Of a stretch of 60,535 nt of DNA, positions 27,302 through 36,546 are shown in pieces. Numbering within the stretch: position 1 is the stretch's first letter; the number at the start of each line of letters is the position of its first letter. The position numbers were made by a program, and so were the translations under genes. The notes below the pieces were generated by a model, which had not been told where the DNA came from, made no database searches, and was given only the letters and a program-made list of their open reading frames with translations. The stretch is from an uncultured Ruminobacter sp. (lineage in GTDB: Bacteria > Pseudomonadota > Gammaproteobacteria > Enterobacterales > Succinivibrionaceae). The stretch covers positions 1 to 60,535 of the forward strand of contig CACYPY010000019.1 in assembly GCA_902776415.1 (NCBI GenBank), given 5' to 3'.

Positions 27302-28042
27302 ATGATTATCCCGGCAATTGATCTCATAGGCGGCAAGGTGGTCCGTCTGTTCCAGGGGGATTATGCTCAGAAAACCGAGTACAGCGCCAGTCCGCAGGAT
27401 CGTTTTGACCTGTATGTCAGCGAAGGAGCCCGCTATCTCCATCTGGTAGACCTGGACGGTGCCAGGGATCCTGCCGCAAGACAGCTGGATACCATTGCCT
27501 CCCTTATTAAAAACACTCCGGTTCCTGTGGAAATCGGAGGCGGCATCCGCAGCAGAAAGGATGCGGAGGATCTTCTGAATACAGGAGCGGATCGCGTGGT
27601 GGTCGGATCCAGCGCCGTAAAGAATCCCGCTGAGGTAAAGGAATGGTTCCGGGACTTCGGGGCTGCTCATATCGTGCTGGCACTGGATATCAACATTGAT
27701 CCCGCCTCCGGCAAAAGATTCATTGCCGTAAAGGGCTGGCAGGAAAACAGCGGCGTTACCATTGAGGACCTTATCAATGACTACCGGGAGACCGGACTCC
27801 GCTACGTGCTCTGCACCGATATCAGCAAGGACGGCACCCTGGCCGGTACCAACGTGGCACTTTACTCCGACCTCCACCGGGAGTTCCCGGATATCTCCTT
27901 TATCGCTTCCGGCGGTATCGGATCCCTGGATGACGTCAGAAACACCAGCCGGAGCGGCGCCAGCGGAGTAGTCCTGGGCCGTGCTCTTCTGGAAGGAAAA
28001 TTCACTGTCAAGGAGGCCCTGGAATGCTGGCCAAACGCATAA
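27302..28042 (+). CDS. hisA: ProFAR isomerase
   Basis: 246 residues, AGGAGA before the ATG. A (beta/alpha)8 barrel isomerase of ProFAR to PRFAR. The catalytic Asp motif [19 protein letters not shown] opens the protein; [19 protein letters not shown] and [11 protein letters not shown] follow. Its last 19 bases overlap hisF. Confidence 0.97.
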   Translation: MIIPAIDLIGGKVVRLFQGDYAQKTEYSASPQDRFDLYVSEGARYLHLVDLDGARDPAARQLDTIASLIKNTPVPVEIGGGIRSRKDAEDLLNTGADRVVVGSSAVKNPAEVKEWFRDFGAAHIVLALDINIDPASGKRFIAVKGWQENSGVTIEDLINDYRETGLRYVLCTDISKDGTLAGTNVALYSDLHREFPDISFIASGGIGSLDDVRNTSRSGASGVVLGRALLEGKFTVKEALECWPNA

Positions 28043-28797
28043 TACCGTGTCTTGATGTTAAAAACGGAGTGGTGGTCAAGGGCGTGCAGTTCCGCAACCA
28101 CGAGATAATGGGCGACATTGTGGATCTGGCACGACGCTATGCCGAAGAAGGTGCTGACGAACTGGTATTCTACGATATCACCGCCTCCTCCGATGCCCGG
28201 GTGGTGGACAAAAGCTGGGTCAGAAAAGTGGCCGAGGTTATCGACATCCCCTTCTGCGTGGCCGGAGGCATCAAAAGTGTGGAGGACGCCCGCCGCATTC
28301 TGGAGTTCGGAGCCGACAAGATATCGGTAAACTCCCCGGCTCTGGCGGATCCGGACCTTATCACCAGACTGGCCGACAAGTTCGGCGTGCAGTGCGTGGT
28401 ATGCGGCATTGATTCCTATTTTGACAGGGAAACCGGGAAATACTGGGTCAAGCAGTATACCGGCGACGAATCCAGAACCCTGGTAACCAAATGGACCACC
28501 CCGGAATGGGTTACCGAGGTTCAGAAAAGAGGCGCCGGAGAAATCGTGCTGAACATGATGAACCAGGATGGCATGAGAAACGGTTATGATCTGGAACAGC
28601 TGAAGCTTATCCGCGGCCTCTGCCGGGTTCCTCTCATTGCCTCGGGCGGTGCCGGAGCCATGGAACATTTCCGGGACGGCTTCAAAATTGCCAATACGGA
28701 TGGCTGTCTTGCGGCTTCGGTGTTTCACAAGGGCCTTATTCATATCCCGGACCTCCGGGAATACCTCAGAAAAGAAGGAGTAACCGTCCGTGACTGA
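28024..28797 (+). CDS. hisF: imidazole glycerol phosphate synthase, cyclase subunit
   Basis: 257 residues. Starts at the ATG at 28024 inside hisA, with AAGGAGG 7 bases upstream. Makes IGP and AICAR from PRFAR with ammonia from HisH. Motifs [45 protein letters not shown] and [12 protein letters not shown] are all in place. Confidence 0.97.
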   Translation: MLAKRIIPCLDVKNGVVVKGVQFRNHEIMGDIVDLARRYAEEGADELVFYDITASSDARVVDKSWVRKVAEVIDIPFCVAGGIKSVEDARRILEFGADKISVNSPALADPDLITRLADKFGVQCVVCGIDSYFDRETGKYWVKQYTGDESRTLVTKWTTPEWVTEVQKRGAGEIVLNMMNQDGMRNGYDLEQLKLIRGLCRVPLIASGGAGAMEHFRDGFKIANTDGCLAASVFHKGLIHIPDLREYLRKEGVTVRD

Positions 28798-29320
28798 GAA
28801 ATACAATCTTAACTTCGATATCGACTCCCTGGACTGGGAAAAGTGTCAGGGAATGATTCCGGTAATCGTGCAGAACTACCGCTCCGGACTGGTGCTGATG
28901 CAGGGCTTTATGAACCGGGAAGCTCTGGAAAAAACCATTGCCATCGGGAAAGTCACCTTCTGGAGCCGCACCAAAAAACGTCTTTGGACCAAGGGAGAGG
29001 AATCCCGGCACTACCTGAACCTGAAGGCCATCACCACTGACTGCGATTCCGACTGTCTCCTGGTGGCTGCGGATCCCGTGGGCCCCACCTGCCATCTGGG
29101 AAACGCCAGCTGCTTCGACGGGCATCTCCCTTTGGATGCTGCCAACATTTCTCTGTACGACGCCCTTCGGGACCCTGAAACTCCGCTTCCGGAGGCCGTG
29201 GCCGCCTTTGAGGCCCAGGGCACTCCGGAAAACGGTGCCCGGCTCCTTAAAGCGGTAATGGGGGCTCTCCAGCGCAGAGGAATCCGGCTTAGAGACATTG
29301 ACGGCATGTTCCGGCAGTAA
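28790..29320 (+). CDS. hisI: phosphoribosyl-AMP cyclohydrolase with truncated HisE domain
   Basis: 176 residues from a GTG (28790) overlapping hisF by 8 bases, with AGAAGGAG upstream. Residues ~15-115 are an intact HisI domain ([39 protein letters not shown] with zinc Cys residues). E. coli HisIE is 203 residues; here the HisE part retains only its start and last helix ([19 protein letters not shown]), and the segment with the catalytic K-x-G-E-E-x-x-E core is missing (about 27 residues). Phosphoribosyl-ATP pyrophosphohydrolase activity is therefore unlikely from this protein; I infer a second HisE or MazG-like enzyme elsewhere. Confidence 0.9.
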   Translation: MTEKYNLNFDIDSLDWEKCQGMIPVIVQNYRSGLVLMQGFMNREALEKTIAIGKVTFWSRTKKRLWTKGEESRHYLNLKAITTDCDSDCLLVAADPVGPTCHLGNASCFDGHLPLDAANISLYDALRDPETPLPEAVAAFEAQGTPENGARLLKAVMGALQRRGIRLRDIDGMFRQ

Positions 29321-29354
29321 TCCCTGTATTTCCGCGTTCGGCACAGGAAACGAC

Positions 29355-29388
29355 AATCCCCGAAGAATGTCTGTTCTTCGGGGATTTT
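29355..29388 (+). terminator. terminator of the his operon
   Basis: AATCCCCGAAGAA (29355-29367), loop TGTCTG, TTCTTCGGGGATT (29374-29386), then T residues. A perfect 13-bp stem, 35 bases after hisI. Confidence 0.9.
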
Positions 29389-29480
29389 GACTGCACGGTT
29401 CTTTCCCGGCAGAACTTCCGGAATCACAGCTGCCGGCAAAAAGCTTCTGCCTGGGATACTGTTTTTTCAAAAATCGCCAC

Positions 29481-29633
29481 TCAGAATTTCATAAAACGGT
29501 AAGGATCCCGTGGTCGAAGCCACCAGGTGCCATAGCTCCCGGTGTCCCCGCCGTTATCATGATCTCCGGCGAGCCAGGACACCCGGGGGCATTTTCGGTC
29601 GAGAGAGCCTCCGAACCGCGTTTGCACCATCAT
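29481..29633 (-). pseudogene. possible remnant of a secreted-domain gene
   Basis: 50 codons (ATG at 29633) ending RVSWLAGDHDNGG...GTWWLRPRDPYRFMKF. The tail, with a WWLR motif, looks like the C-terminus of a larger extracellular domain rather than a random frame, but no ribosome binding site or upstream body is present. The remainder of 29389-29678 has no other gene. Confidence 0.25.
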
Positions 29634-29678
29634 GGAGCTGAGACAGAAAACCCGATCCGGGATTCCGGAAATTTGTGA

Positions 29679-31091
29679 TTATTTTTCCGGACGGTTTTCT
29701 CCGGTTTTGGCATCTGCTTCGGCCGGATTCTCCTGACAGCTTTCCGAAACCCCGAGTTCGCAGGCCCTGCGGTAATAATCCCCGGGAGTCCGTCCTTCCG
29801 GGGGAACAAGCTTTCCTTCCGCATAAAAACCGGCCAGAATAAAGCACGCCCCGCCGTCATTGAGACTGCTGCAGCTCTGCTCGAAACGGGGAACCGCTTT
29901 CCCGAAATCCTCCCGGAGGGCATAATAGCCTCCGGCGTTGTTGCAGCCCAGAGCGACACCGGCAGCGCAGGACCGGTCATAATACCCGAGAGCCTTCTCC
30001 GGATCCTGCGGAACCCCCTTTCCGTCATAGTACATGGCGCCCAGATTGACGCAGCCCCGGTAATCCCCGAGGTCACAGGCCCTCTCATACCAGGCCGCGG
30101 CTTTCTGAAAATCCTGAGCGGAGCTTCCGGAACTGTAATGCATAAATCCCAGGTTAAAGCAGCCGGAGCCTTCGTTCAGGAGGCAGGCCTTCTCAAAATA
30201 AACGGCCGCCTTCCACGTGTCCTTATCAGTCCCCCGGCCTTCGTAATACATTTCGGCAAGACCGAGACAACCCACGCCGGAACCGTAACCGCAGCCCTTT
30301 TCATAATACATGACCGCCTGACGGGAATCCCGGCTCAGCTTGCCGCCCCCGATCCCGTTTTCAAAAAAACGGGCCAGACTGGCACATCCGGAACCGTCTC
30401 CGAGGCTGCAGGCCTGCCTGTAATAAGTCCGGGCCTCCCGGTAATCCTGTTCCATTCCCCGGGCGTTTTCAAAAAGAAAACCCAGCCCCGCGCAGCCGGA
30501 ACCGTCGCCAAGCTCGCAGGCTGCTTTTAAATACTCCGCCGCTTTCCGGTCATCCTGAGGCACCCCGTGTCCGTTGCTGTAGAGCACTCCCAGATTGGAG
30601 CATCCCGCACCCTCCTTCAGGGTGCAGGCCTTTTCCAGATGCTCCCGGGCCCGGACATAATCCTGCTCCGTTCCCTGTCCCCGAAGATAAAGAACCGCCA
30701 GGTTCGAACACCCCCGGCCGGAATTGAGATCGCAGGCCTTTTTGTAAAAGGAGAGTGCCCGGGAAAAGTCCTGACTGCCACCGTTCCCGGCTTCATAAAG
30801 AACACCCAGATTTGAGCATGAGCCGCTGTCTTCGAGAGTGCAGCCCTTTTCATAAAAGGAACGGGCCTTTGCGTAATCCTGCGGCCCCCCGAGACCTGCT
30901 TCATTAAGAGCCCCGCTGTTATAGCAGGCCGCCGCGCTGCCGCTCTGACATTCCCCGGGGCAAAGCCCGGCCGCCTCATGATAGTCCCCGTCAGACACGA
31001 ATTTCTGACAGTCTGTCCGGGAATTCGCAGGATCCGCCGCCAGAACTTCCGACAGGAAAAACAGCGGCAAAAGCAGACACCGGTATCTCAT
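29679..31091 (-). CDS. secreted Hcp-like Sel1-repeat protein
   Basis: 470 residues from the ATG at 31091 (GAGGA 5 bases before it). A signal peptide spans ~1-19 (MRYRCLLLPLFFLSEVLA). Eleven degenerate 34-38-residue helical repeats follow, each of the form GCxNLGxLYxxGxGxxQDYxxAxxYYxxAC. The paired cysteines recur in every repeat, as in the Helicobacter cysteine-rich proteins (Hcp), where they form disulfides; the periplasm is the expected location. Sel1-repeat proteins are usually scaffolds. Downstream of rep on the same strand, 77 bases away. The ligand is unknown. Confidence 0.88.
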   Translation of the reverse strand: MRYRCLLLPLFFLSEVLAADPANSRTDCQKFVSDGDYHEAAGLCPGECQSGSAAACYNSGALNEAGLGGPQDYAKARSFYEKGCTLEDSGSCSNLGVLYEAGNGGSQDFSRALSFYKKACDLNSGRGCSNLAVLYLRGQGTEQDYVRAREHLEKACTLKEGAGCSNLGVLYSNGHGVPQDDRKAAEYLKAACELGDGSGCAGLGFLFENARGMEQDYREARTYYRQACSLGDGSGCASLARFFENGIGGGKLSRDSRQAVMYYEKGCGYGSGVGCLGLAEMYYEGRGTDKDTWKAAVYFEKACLLNEGSGCFNLGFMHYSSGSSAQDFQKAAAWYERACDLGDYRGCVNLGAMYYDGKGVPQDPEKALGYYDRSCAAGVALGCNNAGGYYALREDFGKAVPRFEQSCSSLNDGGACFILAGFYAEGKLVPPEGRTPGDYYRRACELGVSESCQENPAEADAKTGENRPEK

Positions 31092-31168
31092 GACTTCCTC
31101 CCGAAAACACTCCGCACTCCGGTCATACCACACCTCCCCCTCTCCCGGACTCACTTCCGTATTTCAGC

Positions 31169-33109
31169 TCACTTCTTGTCCAGAAAGGCCTGGGCATCCT
31201 TAAAAAACGCATCCAGCATGTCAGAACGCTCCTGTTTGGTCATGAGGCTGCCGTTTTCCTTCCAGTCCAGATCCTCCGGCGGGAGCTCCTTCAGGAACCT
31301 GCTGGGTTCCGGGCATACCCGATCCCGCTGATCCCGGCTTTTGCGTTCCTGACAGAGCATAAAGGTCAGCTCCTGCCGGGCGCGGGTCATCCCCACGTAG
31401 GCCAGGCGGCGCTCCTCTTCCACGTTTCCGGTCTCCACGGCAGACTTGTGAGGCAGAAGGCCTTCCTCCATGCCAATCATGTAAACAAACGGGAACTCCA
31501 GTCCCTTGGAGGAATGCAGCGTCATAAGCTGCACCTCGTCAAGCTCGAAATCCTGCTCCTCGCGATCCAGAAGCTCCCTGAGCGCCATGCGGGTTACCGC
31601 CTCCTCGAAGGTCTGCGGCCCCTCGTCCCCGCCGGAACCGCCGCTCATGGCGCGTTCCACCCAGTCAACCAGGGTTTGCACATTGTCGATCCGGAATTCC
31701 GCGCCCTTTTCGCTGCCGGAGTCGACACGGAGCCATTCGGTATATCCCAGAGTATCCGGAAGAGCACGGAGCACCTCGTGGGCATGACTTCCGGAGAGAT
31801 CCTTCCGGAGCTTCATGACAAGCTCCGCAAAACCGCTGAATTTCCCGGCCTCCCGGGCGGGAATATTTTCCCGAAGCCGGGAATCCATGCAGGCCTGCAT
31901 CAGGGAAAGGTTATGACTCTCGGCGAACTTCCCGATATGCTCCAGGGCCACGGCGCCGATCTCCCGCCGCGGGGTGTTGATAATTCTGAGAAAGGCCCGG
32001 TTGTCGTCATCGTTTACCAGCACCCGGAGATAGCACATAAAGTCCTTGATTTCGGAAAGCGCAAAGAAACTGGTGCCGCCGATAACCCGGAAGGGAATAT
32101 TGCTTTCGGCCAGGGCCTTCTGGATCTCCCGGGACTGGTAATTGCCCCGGTAGAGCACGGCGTAGTCATGAAAATGTGTCCGGTAGCGGTAGTGATGCCC
32201 CAGAAGATCCGTTACCAGCTTTTTGCCCTCCTGATCCGCTTTCGGAATCTCGATACCACAGGATCGGTAGTTCTCCTCCAGCATGATGACCCGGAGATTG
32301 GCAAAATCCTCCCGGAGTCTGGGAATGTTTTCAGGCTGAGCGCCCCGCCAGGAATAAATGGACTGGTCATCATCCCCCACCACCGTGAACCGCTGATTCT
32401 CGGATACCAGAAGGCGAATAAGCTCGTACTGACTCTGATTGGTGTCCTGATACTCGTCCACCAGAAGATAGCGGATACGGCTCCGCCAGCGGGTAAGAAC
32501 ATCCTGATTGCTCCGGAACAGTCTGACGGTTTTATAGATAAGGTCATCAAAATCAATGGCGTTGCAGGAGCTCATCATACGCTGGTATTCGCTGTAGATG
32601 AGCCCGGCAATCTGACTCTCGGGATCCCGATCCTGCAGAACCTCCTCCGGGGACCTGAGATCGTTTTTGAAACGGGACACGGCGCCGAGCCAGTAGAGGC
32701 ACTTGTTTTTAAGCTCGTCCTTGGAAAGATCCCCCTGGGCCTTCTCGATAATCTCCTTCATGACGCTCATGGAATCGTATTCGTCAAACAGGGAAAAGTT
32801 CGGCGAAATTCCCAGGGAATAATACTCGTGCCGGATAATCTCCAGCCCCAGGGAATGGAAGGTGGAAACCCGGAGTCCCTTGATTTCGTCAGGAGACAGT
32901 GCGGCGGAAATGCGCTCCTTCATTTCCCTGGCCGCCTTGTTGGTAAAGGTTACGGCACAGATATTTCTTGCGGAATAGGAGCACTCCGAAATGAGATGAA
33001 CGATTTTCTGGGTGATAACCCTGGTCTTTCCGGAACCGGCTCCTGCCAGTACCAGGCAGGGCCCCCCGATATAGTTCACAGCCTCCAGCTGCGCGGCATT
33101 AAGCTTCAT
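31169..33109 (-). CDS. rep: ATP-dependent DNA helicase Rep, internally shortened
   Basis: 646 residues; E. coli Rep is 673. Superfamily 1A 3'-5' helicase used to restart forks. Present: the Q motif MKLNAAQLEAVNYI, Walker A AGAGSGKT near 22-29, TFTNKAA, LVDEYQDTN, VGDDDQSIYSWRGA and, near the C-terminus, LMTLHSSKGLEFP and AYVGMTRAR. After NYRS the protein jumps to CGIEIPKADQEGKK: from comparison with E. coli Rep about 28-31 residues that normally follow motif IV are missing. The frame stays open. The effect on activity is unknown; see findings. Confidence 0.93.
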   Translation of the reverse strand: MKLNAAQLEAVNYIGGPCLVLAGAGSGKTRVITQKIVHLISECSYSARNICAVTFTNKAAREMKERISAALSPDEIKGLRVSTFHSLGLEIIRHEYYSLGISPNFSLFDEYDSMSVMKEIIEKAQGDLSKDELKNKCLYWLGAVSRFKNDLRSPEEVLQDRDPESQIAGLIYSEYQRMMSSCNAIDFDDLIYKTVRLFRSNQDVLTRWRSRIRYLLVDEYQDTNQSQYELIRLLVSENQRFTVVGDDDQSIYSWRGAQPENIPRLREDFANLRVIMLEENYRSCGIEIPKADQEGKKLVTDLLGHHYRYRTHFHDYAVLYRGNYQSREIQKALAESNIPFRVIGGTSFFALSEIKDFMCYLRVLVNDDDNRAFLRIINTPRREIGAVALEHIGKFAESHNLSLMQACMDSRLRENIPAREAGKFSGFAELVMKLRKDLSGSHAHEVLRALPDTLGYTEWLRVDSGSEKGAEFRIDNVQTLVDWVERAMSGGSGGDEGPQTFEEAVTRMALRELLDREEQDFELDEVQLMTLHSSKGLEFPFVYMIGMEEGLLPHKSAVETGNVEEERRLAYVGMTRARQELTFMLCQERKSRDQRDRVCPEPSRFLKELPPEDLDWKENGSLMTKQERSDMLDAFFKDAQAFLDKK

Positions 33110-33110
33110 G

Positions 33111-33935
33111 TCAGGACTCGGGATTCTTGCCGGAACGGATGATCATGTCCGAGGTGGCCATCCTGAAAAAGGCTTCCTTGGTCAGGATGCAGCTCAGGTA
33201 CATGGTACGCATGGCAAGCAAAAACAACAGTGTGAAGGAAACTGCCACCAGAATGCTCCGGAAGACTGACAGCGAGGAAAGCCCGGTCCTGATCAGAAAG
33301 TCTCCGAAATAGGTGGTGCCGTACACTGCAATCAGAGTAATGACAAAATGAAAAATCCGGGTTCTGATAAAACGTACTCTGAAGGATTCCAGAAACTGCT
33401 CCCGGAGTTCCCGAAGCGCCGCATCATTGCCGGAATGCCCGGTACTGCCGTCAGTTCCTGAGGCATCACCGGTGCCGTCCAGGGGAGCCAGCAGAGAAGA
33501 AATGATCACATTCTGAACAAAGTAATCCCGATCCCGGAGAATGTCCTTTAAGGAAACCACGGTTCTGGTGGCGGTAAGCACCAGGACGAACCAGAAAAGC
33601 ATGGATGCCGGAAAAGTCATTTCCTCGTCGGAAAATGAGGGAAGCATCAGAGTGACCAGGAAGAGCACTGCGGAAATCGCCGCCATCCTGATTGCGGCAG
33701 CTCTGTGAGCACCTGCCAGTCTGTCCAGATCGGCCTCGGAAACATTAACCCGGAACTCGAATTTCATGCCGGAGGGACTGCCGAAATCATGATTGTCGGG
33801 ACTTACGGGACTGGCGGAATGGTCGGGACTTACGGGATCATCGGAATTTCCGGTATCAAAAACAAAATTTTCCTTATTGCCGGCGCTATCGTTATCCTTT
33901 TCATCCCTGTCGTGCCGGTTTTCTTCTTCTGACAT
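33111..33935 (-). CDS. four-helix inner-membrane protein, unknown
   Basis: 274 residues from the ATG at 33935, with AGAGGA 6 bases upstream. The first ~60 residues are acidic, low-complexity and hydrophilic (DSAGNKENFVFD, DDPVSPDHSASPVSPD). Four hydrophobic segments are seen near 83-105, 115-135, 198-216 and 225-250 (in two pairs), with a charged loop between pairs. It is one base upstream of rep on the same strand, so they are probably cotranscribed. I do not recognise the family. Confidence 0.8.
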   Translation of the reverse strand: MSEEENRHDRDEKDNDSAGNKENFVFDTGNSDDPVSPDHSASPVSPDNHDFGSPSGMKFEFRVNVSEADLDRLAGAHRAAAIRMAAISAVLFLVTLMLPSFSDEEMTFPASMLFWFVLVLTATRTVVSLKDILRDRDYFVQNVIISSLLAPLDGTGDASGTDGSTGHSGNDAALRELREQFLESFRVRFIRTRIFHFVITLIAVYGTTYFGDFLIRTGLSSLSVFRSILVAVSFTLLFLLAMRTMYLSCILTKEAFFRMATSDMIIRSGKNPES

Positions 33936-34236
33936 TGATTTCCTCTTGTTAATCCGTGGGCCGCACTCATTCTCACAGATTCCGGTAGCGGAATACCCGG
34001 GCGGAACCGCGGCAATATCATGCTCCGGTCCGTGCCGCCGCCCCGCCGGAATGCGGAGAGCATTGTGAGAGTTACTGTTCGTCAGTGGCGGGATCTCTCG
34101 AACTATGATACCACAATTATCAGGACGCGGGGGCTCACTCAAAAAGCCCGGCGGGAGGAAAGACAGAAGAGTCGGCGGGCACAAACAGTTTCGGACCTCA
34201 AATATGACACATCCGCAATCATCAGCGCATAAGGAG

Positions 34237-34245
34237 TGCTATAAT
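34237..34245 (+). promoter_or_regulatory. extended -10 promoter of mlaFED
   Basis: TGC TATAAT, a consensus extended -10, with a poor -35; about 33 bases before the mlaF ATG. Confidence 0.6.
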
Positions 34246-34277
34246 TGCATCACTGTAGCTGTTTACCAGAGTTTTTA

Positions 34278-35066
34278 ATGACCGACCTAATAGAAATAAA
34301 GAATGTTACCTTTTCCTACGGGGCCCGGAAGATCTACGACGATGTCTCCCTGACCGTGGAAAAAGGAAAAATCACCGCCTTTCTCGGCCCCAGCGGCACC
34401 GGAAAAACCACCATGCTCAGGCTTATCGGCGGCCAGCTGGCTCCTGACGAGGGACAGATATTCTTTGACGGAATCAACGTCCACAGCCTGAACCGGGGCG
34501 ATCTCTACGAGCTCCGGAAGCGCATGAGCATGCTGTTTCAGAGCGGGGCCCTCTTTACGGACATGAACGTGTTTGACAATGTGGCGTTTCCTATCAGGGA
34601 GCATTCCTCCCTGCCCCCGGAAATCATCAATGCCATGGTACTGATGAAGCTGGAGGCGGTAGGTCTCCGGGGAGCCCGGGATCTGATGCCCCAGGAGCTT
34701 TCCGGAGGCATGGCCAGAAGAGCGGCGCTGGCCCGGGCCATCGCCCTGGATCCCGAACTCATCATGTACGACGAACCGTTTGTCGGTCAGGATCCCATTA
34801 CCATGGATGTACTGGTGCGGCTTATCAAGAAAATGAACGATACCCTGGGACTCACCTCGGTGGTGGTTACCCATGACGTTCCCGAAATCATGGAAATCGC
34901 CGACTACCTTTATATATTCTCCGGCGGCAAGGTTATCGGAAGCGGCACCCCGTTTGATCTGAAGAGAAGCTCCGATCCCCGTATAAGACAGTTCATAAAC
35001 GGCGAGTTTGACGGACCGGTTCCCTTTAACTATCCTGCCGACACACCATATCTTGAGGCCCTGTGA
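34278..35066 (+). CDS. mlaF: phospholipid transport ATP-binding protein MlaF
   Basis: 262 residues from the ATG at 34278. ATPase of the Mla system, which moves phospholipid between the inner membrane and the periplasmic carrier MlaC to keep the outer membrane asymmetric. Walker A GPSGTGKT is near 37-44, the signature LSGGMARR near 138-145, and Walker B LIMYDEPF near 162-169; all as in the MlaF/MkL type. Its stop overlaps the mlaE start. Confidence 0.96.
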   Translation: MTDLIEIKNVTFSYGARKIYDDVSLTVEKGKITAFLGPSGTGKTTMLRLIGGQLAPDEGQIFFDGINVHSLNRGDLYELRKRMSMLFQSGALFTDMNVFDNVAFPIREHSSLPPEIINAMVLMKLEAVGLRGARDLMPQELSGGMARRAALARAIALDPELIMYDEPFVGQDPITMDVLVRLIKKMNDTLGLTSVVVTHDVPEIMEIADYLYIFSGGKVIGSGTPFDLKRSSDPRIRQFINGEFDGPVPFNYPADTPYLEAL

Positions 35067-35839
35067 TGATAAATTTCATTTCCGGAATCGGACGATACGG
35101 AGTCAGAAAAATTAATGCCCTCGGCCGGGCCACCATCATGCTTTTTTATTCCGTCGTCGGAAAACCCCAGTTTGACAAGAATTTTCCGCAGCTGATTCAG
35201 CAGCTTTATGTGGTAGGAGTGCAGTCCATAAGCATCATTGCCATCTCCGGACTCTTCATCGGCATGGTACTGGGGCTTCAGGGCTTCAACGTACTGGTGC
35301 GCTTTATGGCCGAAGGAGCCCTGGGACAGCTGGTGGCTCTCTCCATTATCCGGGAGCTGGGGCCGGTGGTGGCCGCCCTGCTCTTTGCCGGACGGGCCGG
35401 CTCCGCCCTGACTGCCGAAATCGGTCTGAAAAAGGCCACGGAGCAGCTGACCTCCATGGAAATGATGGCCGTGGATCCGCTGCGCCGCGTGATTGCACCG
35501 CGCTTCTGGGCCGGAGTGATATCCCTGCCGATACTGGCCACCATCTTCACCGTGGTGGGGATCTACGGCGGCAAGCTGGTGGGAGTGGACTGGCTGGGAG
35601 TTGATGACGGGATCTTCTGGAGTGGCATGCAGAGCAACGTGGACTTCTGGGATGACCTCGGCATGTGCTTTATCAAAAGCGTGGTTTTTGCGGTAGTGGT
35701 TACCTGGATCGCCCTGTTTAACGGCTACGATCTGGTTCCCACCTCTGCCGGAATCAGCAAGGCCACCACCAATACCGTGGTGCAGTCTTCCCTGGCTGTG
35801 CTGGGACTGGACTTTATTCTTACAGCATTGATGTTCTAG
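35066..35839 (+). CDS. mlaE: phospholipid transport permease MlaE
   Basis: 257 residues from the ATG at 35066, overlapping the mlaF stop (TGATG); a GTG one codon earlier is also possible. A polytopic inner-membrane permease: [23 protein letters not shown], the conserved REGAP-type [25 protein letters not shown], and [16 protein letters not shown]. Works with MlaF and MlaD. Confidence 0.96.
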   Translation: MINFISGIGRYGVRKINALGRATIMLFYSVVGKPQFDKNFPQLIQQLYVVGVQSISIIAISGLFIGMVLGLQGFNVLVRFMAEGALGQLVALSIIRELGPVVAALLFAGRAGSALTAEIGLKKATEQLTSMEMMAVDPLRRVIAPRFWAGVISLPILATIFTVVGIYGGKLVGVDWLGVDDGIFWSGMQSNVDFWDDLGMCFIKSVVFAVVVTWIALFNGYDLVPTSAGISKATTNTVVQSSLAVLGLDFILTALMF

Positions 35840-35849
35840 GATTATATAT

Positions 35850-36362
35850 ATGGTTAAATACAGCAAAACTGAATTCAGTGTCGGGCTTTTCATGCTGCTG
35901 GGCATCATTGCGGGAGTAATCCTGGCCCTGAAGGTAGCTGGACTCACACTGTCCTATGACAGCGGAGTCTATTCCGTCTACGGCTATTTCGACAACGTGG
36001 GTTCTCTCAAGGTACGGGCTCCCGTGAAGATCGGCGGTGTGGTTATCGGACGGGTATCCGCCATTTATGTGGATCACGAAAAGCTGGTTCCGGTGGTAAA
36101 GATGGAAATCGAATCCCAGTACAGCGAGCTCTCCAGCGAAAGCAAGGCCTCGGTGCTGACCGCCGGGCTTATCGGAGAGCAGTATATCGGAATTACCCCG
36201 GGCTTTTACGACGAGGACATGGGCTCCACCTACCTGAAGGACGGGGATCGGATTATGGATACCGGCTCCGCCATTGTTCTTGAGGAGCTTATCGGGAAGT
36301 TTCTGTACAGCGTAAAGGGGGACGGTGGCAGTGATTCCGATACTGCCTCCTCCGAAAAGTAA
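35850..36362 (+). CDS. mlaD: phospholipid-binding MCE-domain protein MlaD
   Basis: 170 residues, AGGA 9 bases before the ATG. One N-terminal membrane anchor (residues ~9-30, VGLFMLLGIIAGVILALKV) and one periplasmic MCE domain (VGSLKVRAPVKIGGVVIGRV, TAGLIGEQYIGI). It forms the hexameric ring above MlaFE that receives lipid. The Ser/Asp-rich end is short (GDGGSDSDTASSEK). A terminator follows, so mlaC and mlaB are not read from this operon. Confidence 0.95.
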   Translation: MVKYSKTEFSVGLFMLLGIIAGVILALKVAGLTLSYDSGVYSVYGYFDNVGSLKVRAPVKIGGVVIGRVSAIYVDHEKLVPVVKMEIESQYSELSSESKASVLTAGLIGEQYIGITPGFYDEDMGSTYLKDGDRIMDTGSAIVLEELIGKFLYSVKGDGGSDSDTASSEK

Positions 36363-36425
36363 ACTGCCGAAGATGAACTGTCTCCGGATCTGAATTTCTG
36401 TCCGGGACGTTCCGTCATTTTTCAG

Positions 36426-36454
36426 AATCCCTTCCCCTGTCCGAAGGGATTTTT
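36426..36454 (+). terminator. terminator after mlaD
   Basis: AATCCCTTC (36426-36434), loop, GAAGGGATT (36443-36451), then T4-5: a 9-bp stem. It separates mlaFED from the SNF2 gene. Confidence 0.85.
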
Positions 36455-36546
36455 GGTATCCGCCGGATATTAACGCAAATCCGGCTTTCCGGCATAAAGC
36501 CGGACAACACCTTAAAAACAGATGACAAACAACTTCTGAGAACGTA

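Noticed and set aside
31448..33142. 564-codon plus-strand open frame over rep
   Set aside because: Antisense to the Rep coding frame with all helicase motifs; no start signals.
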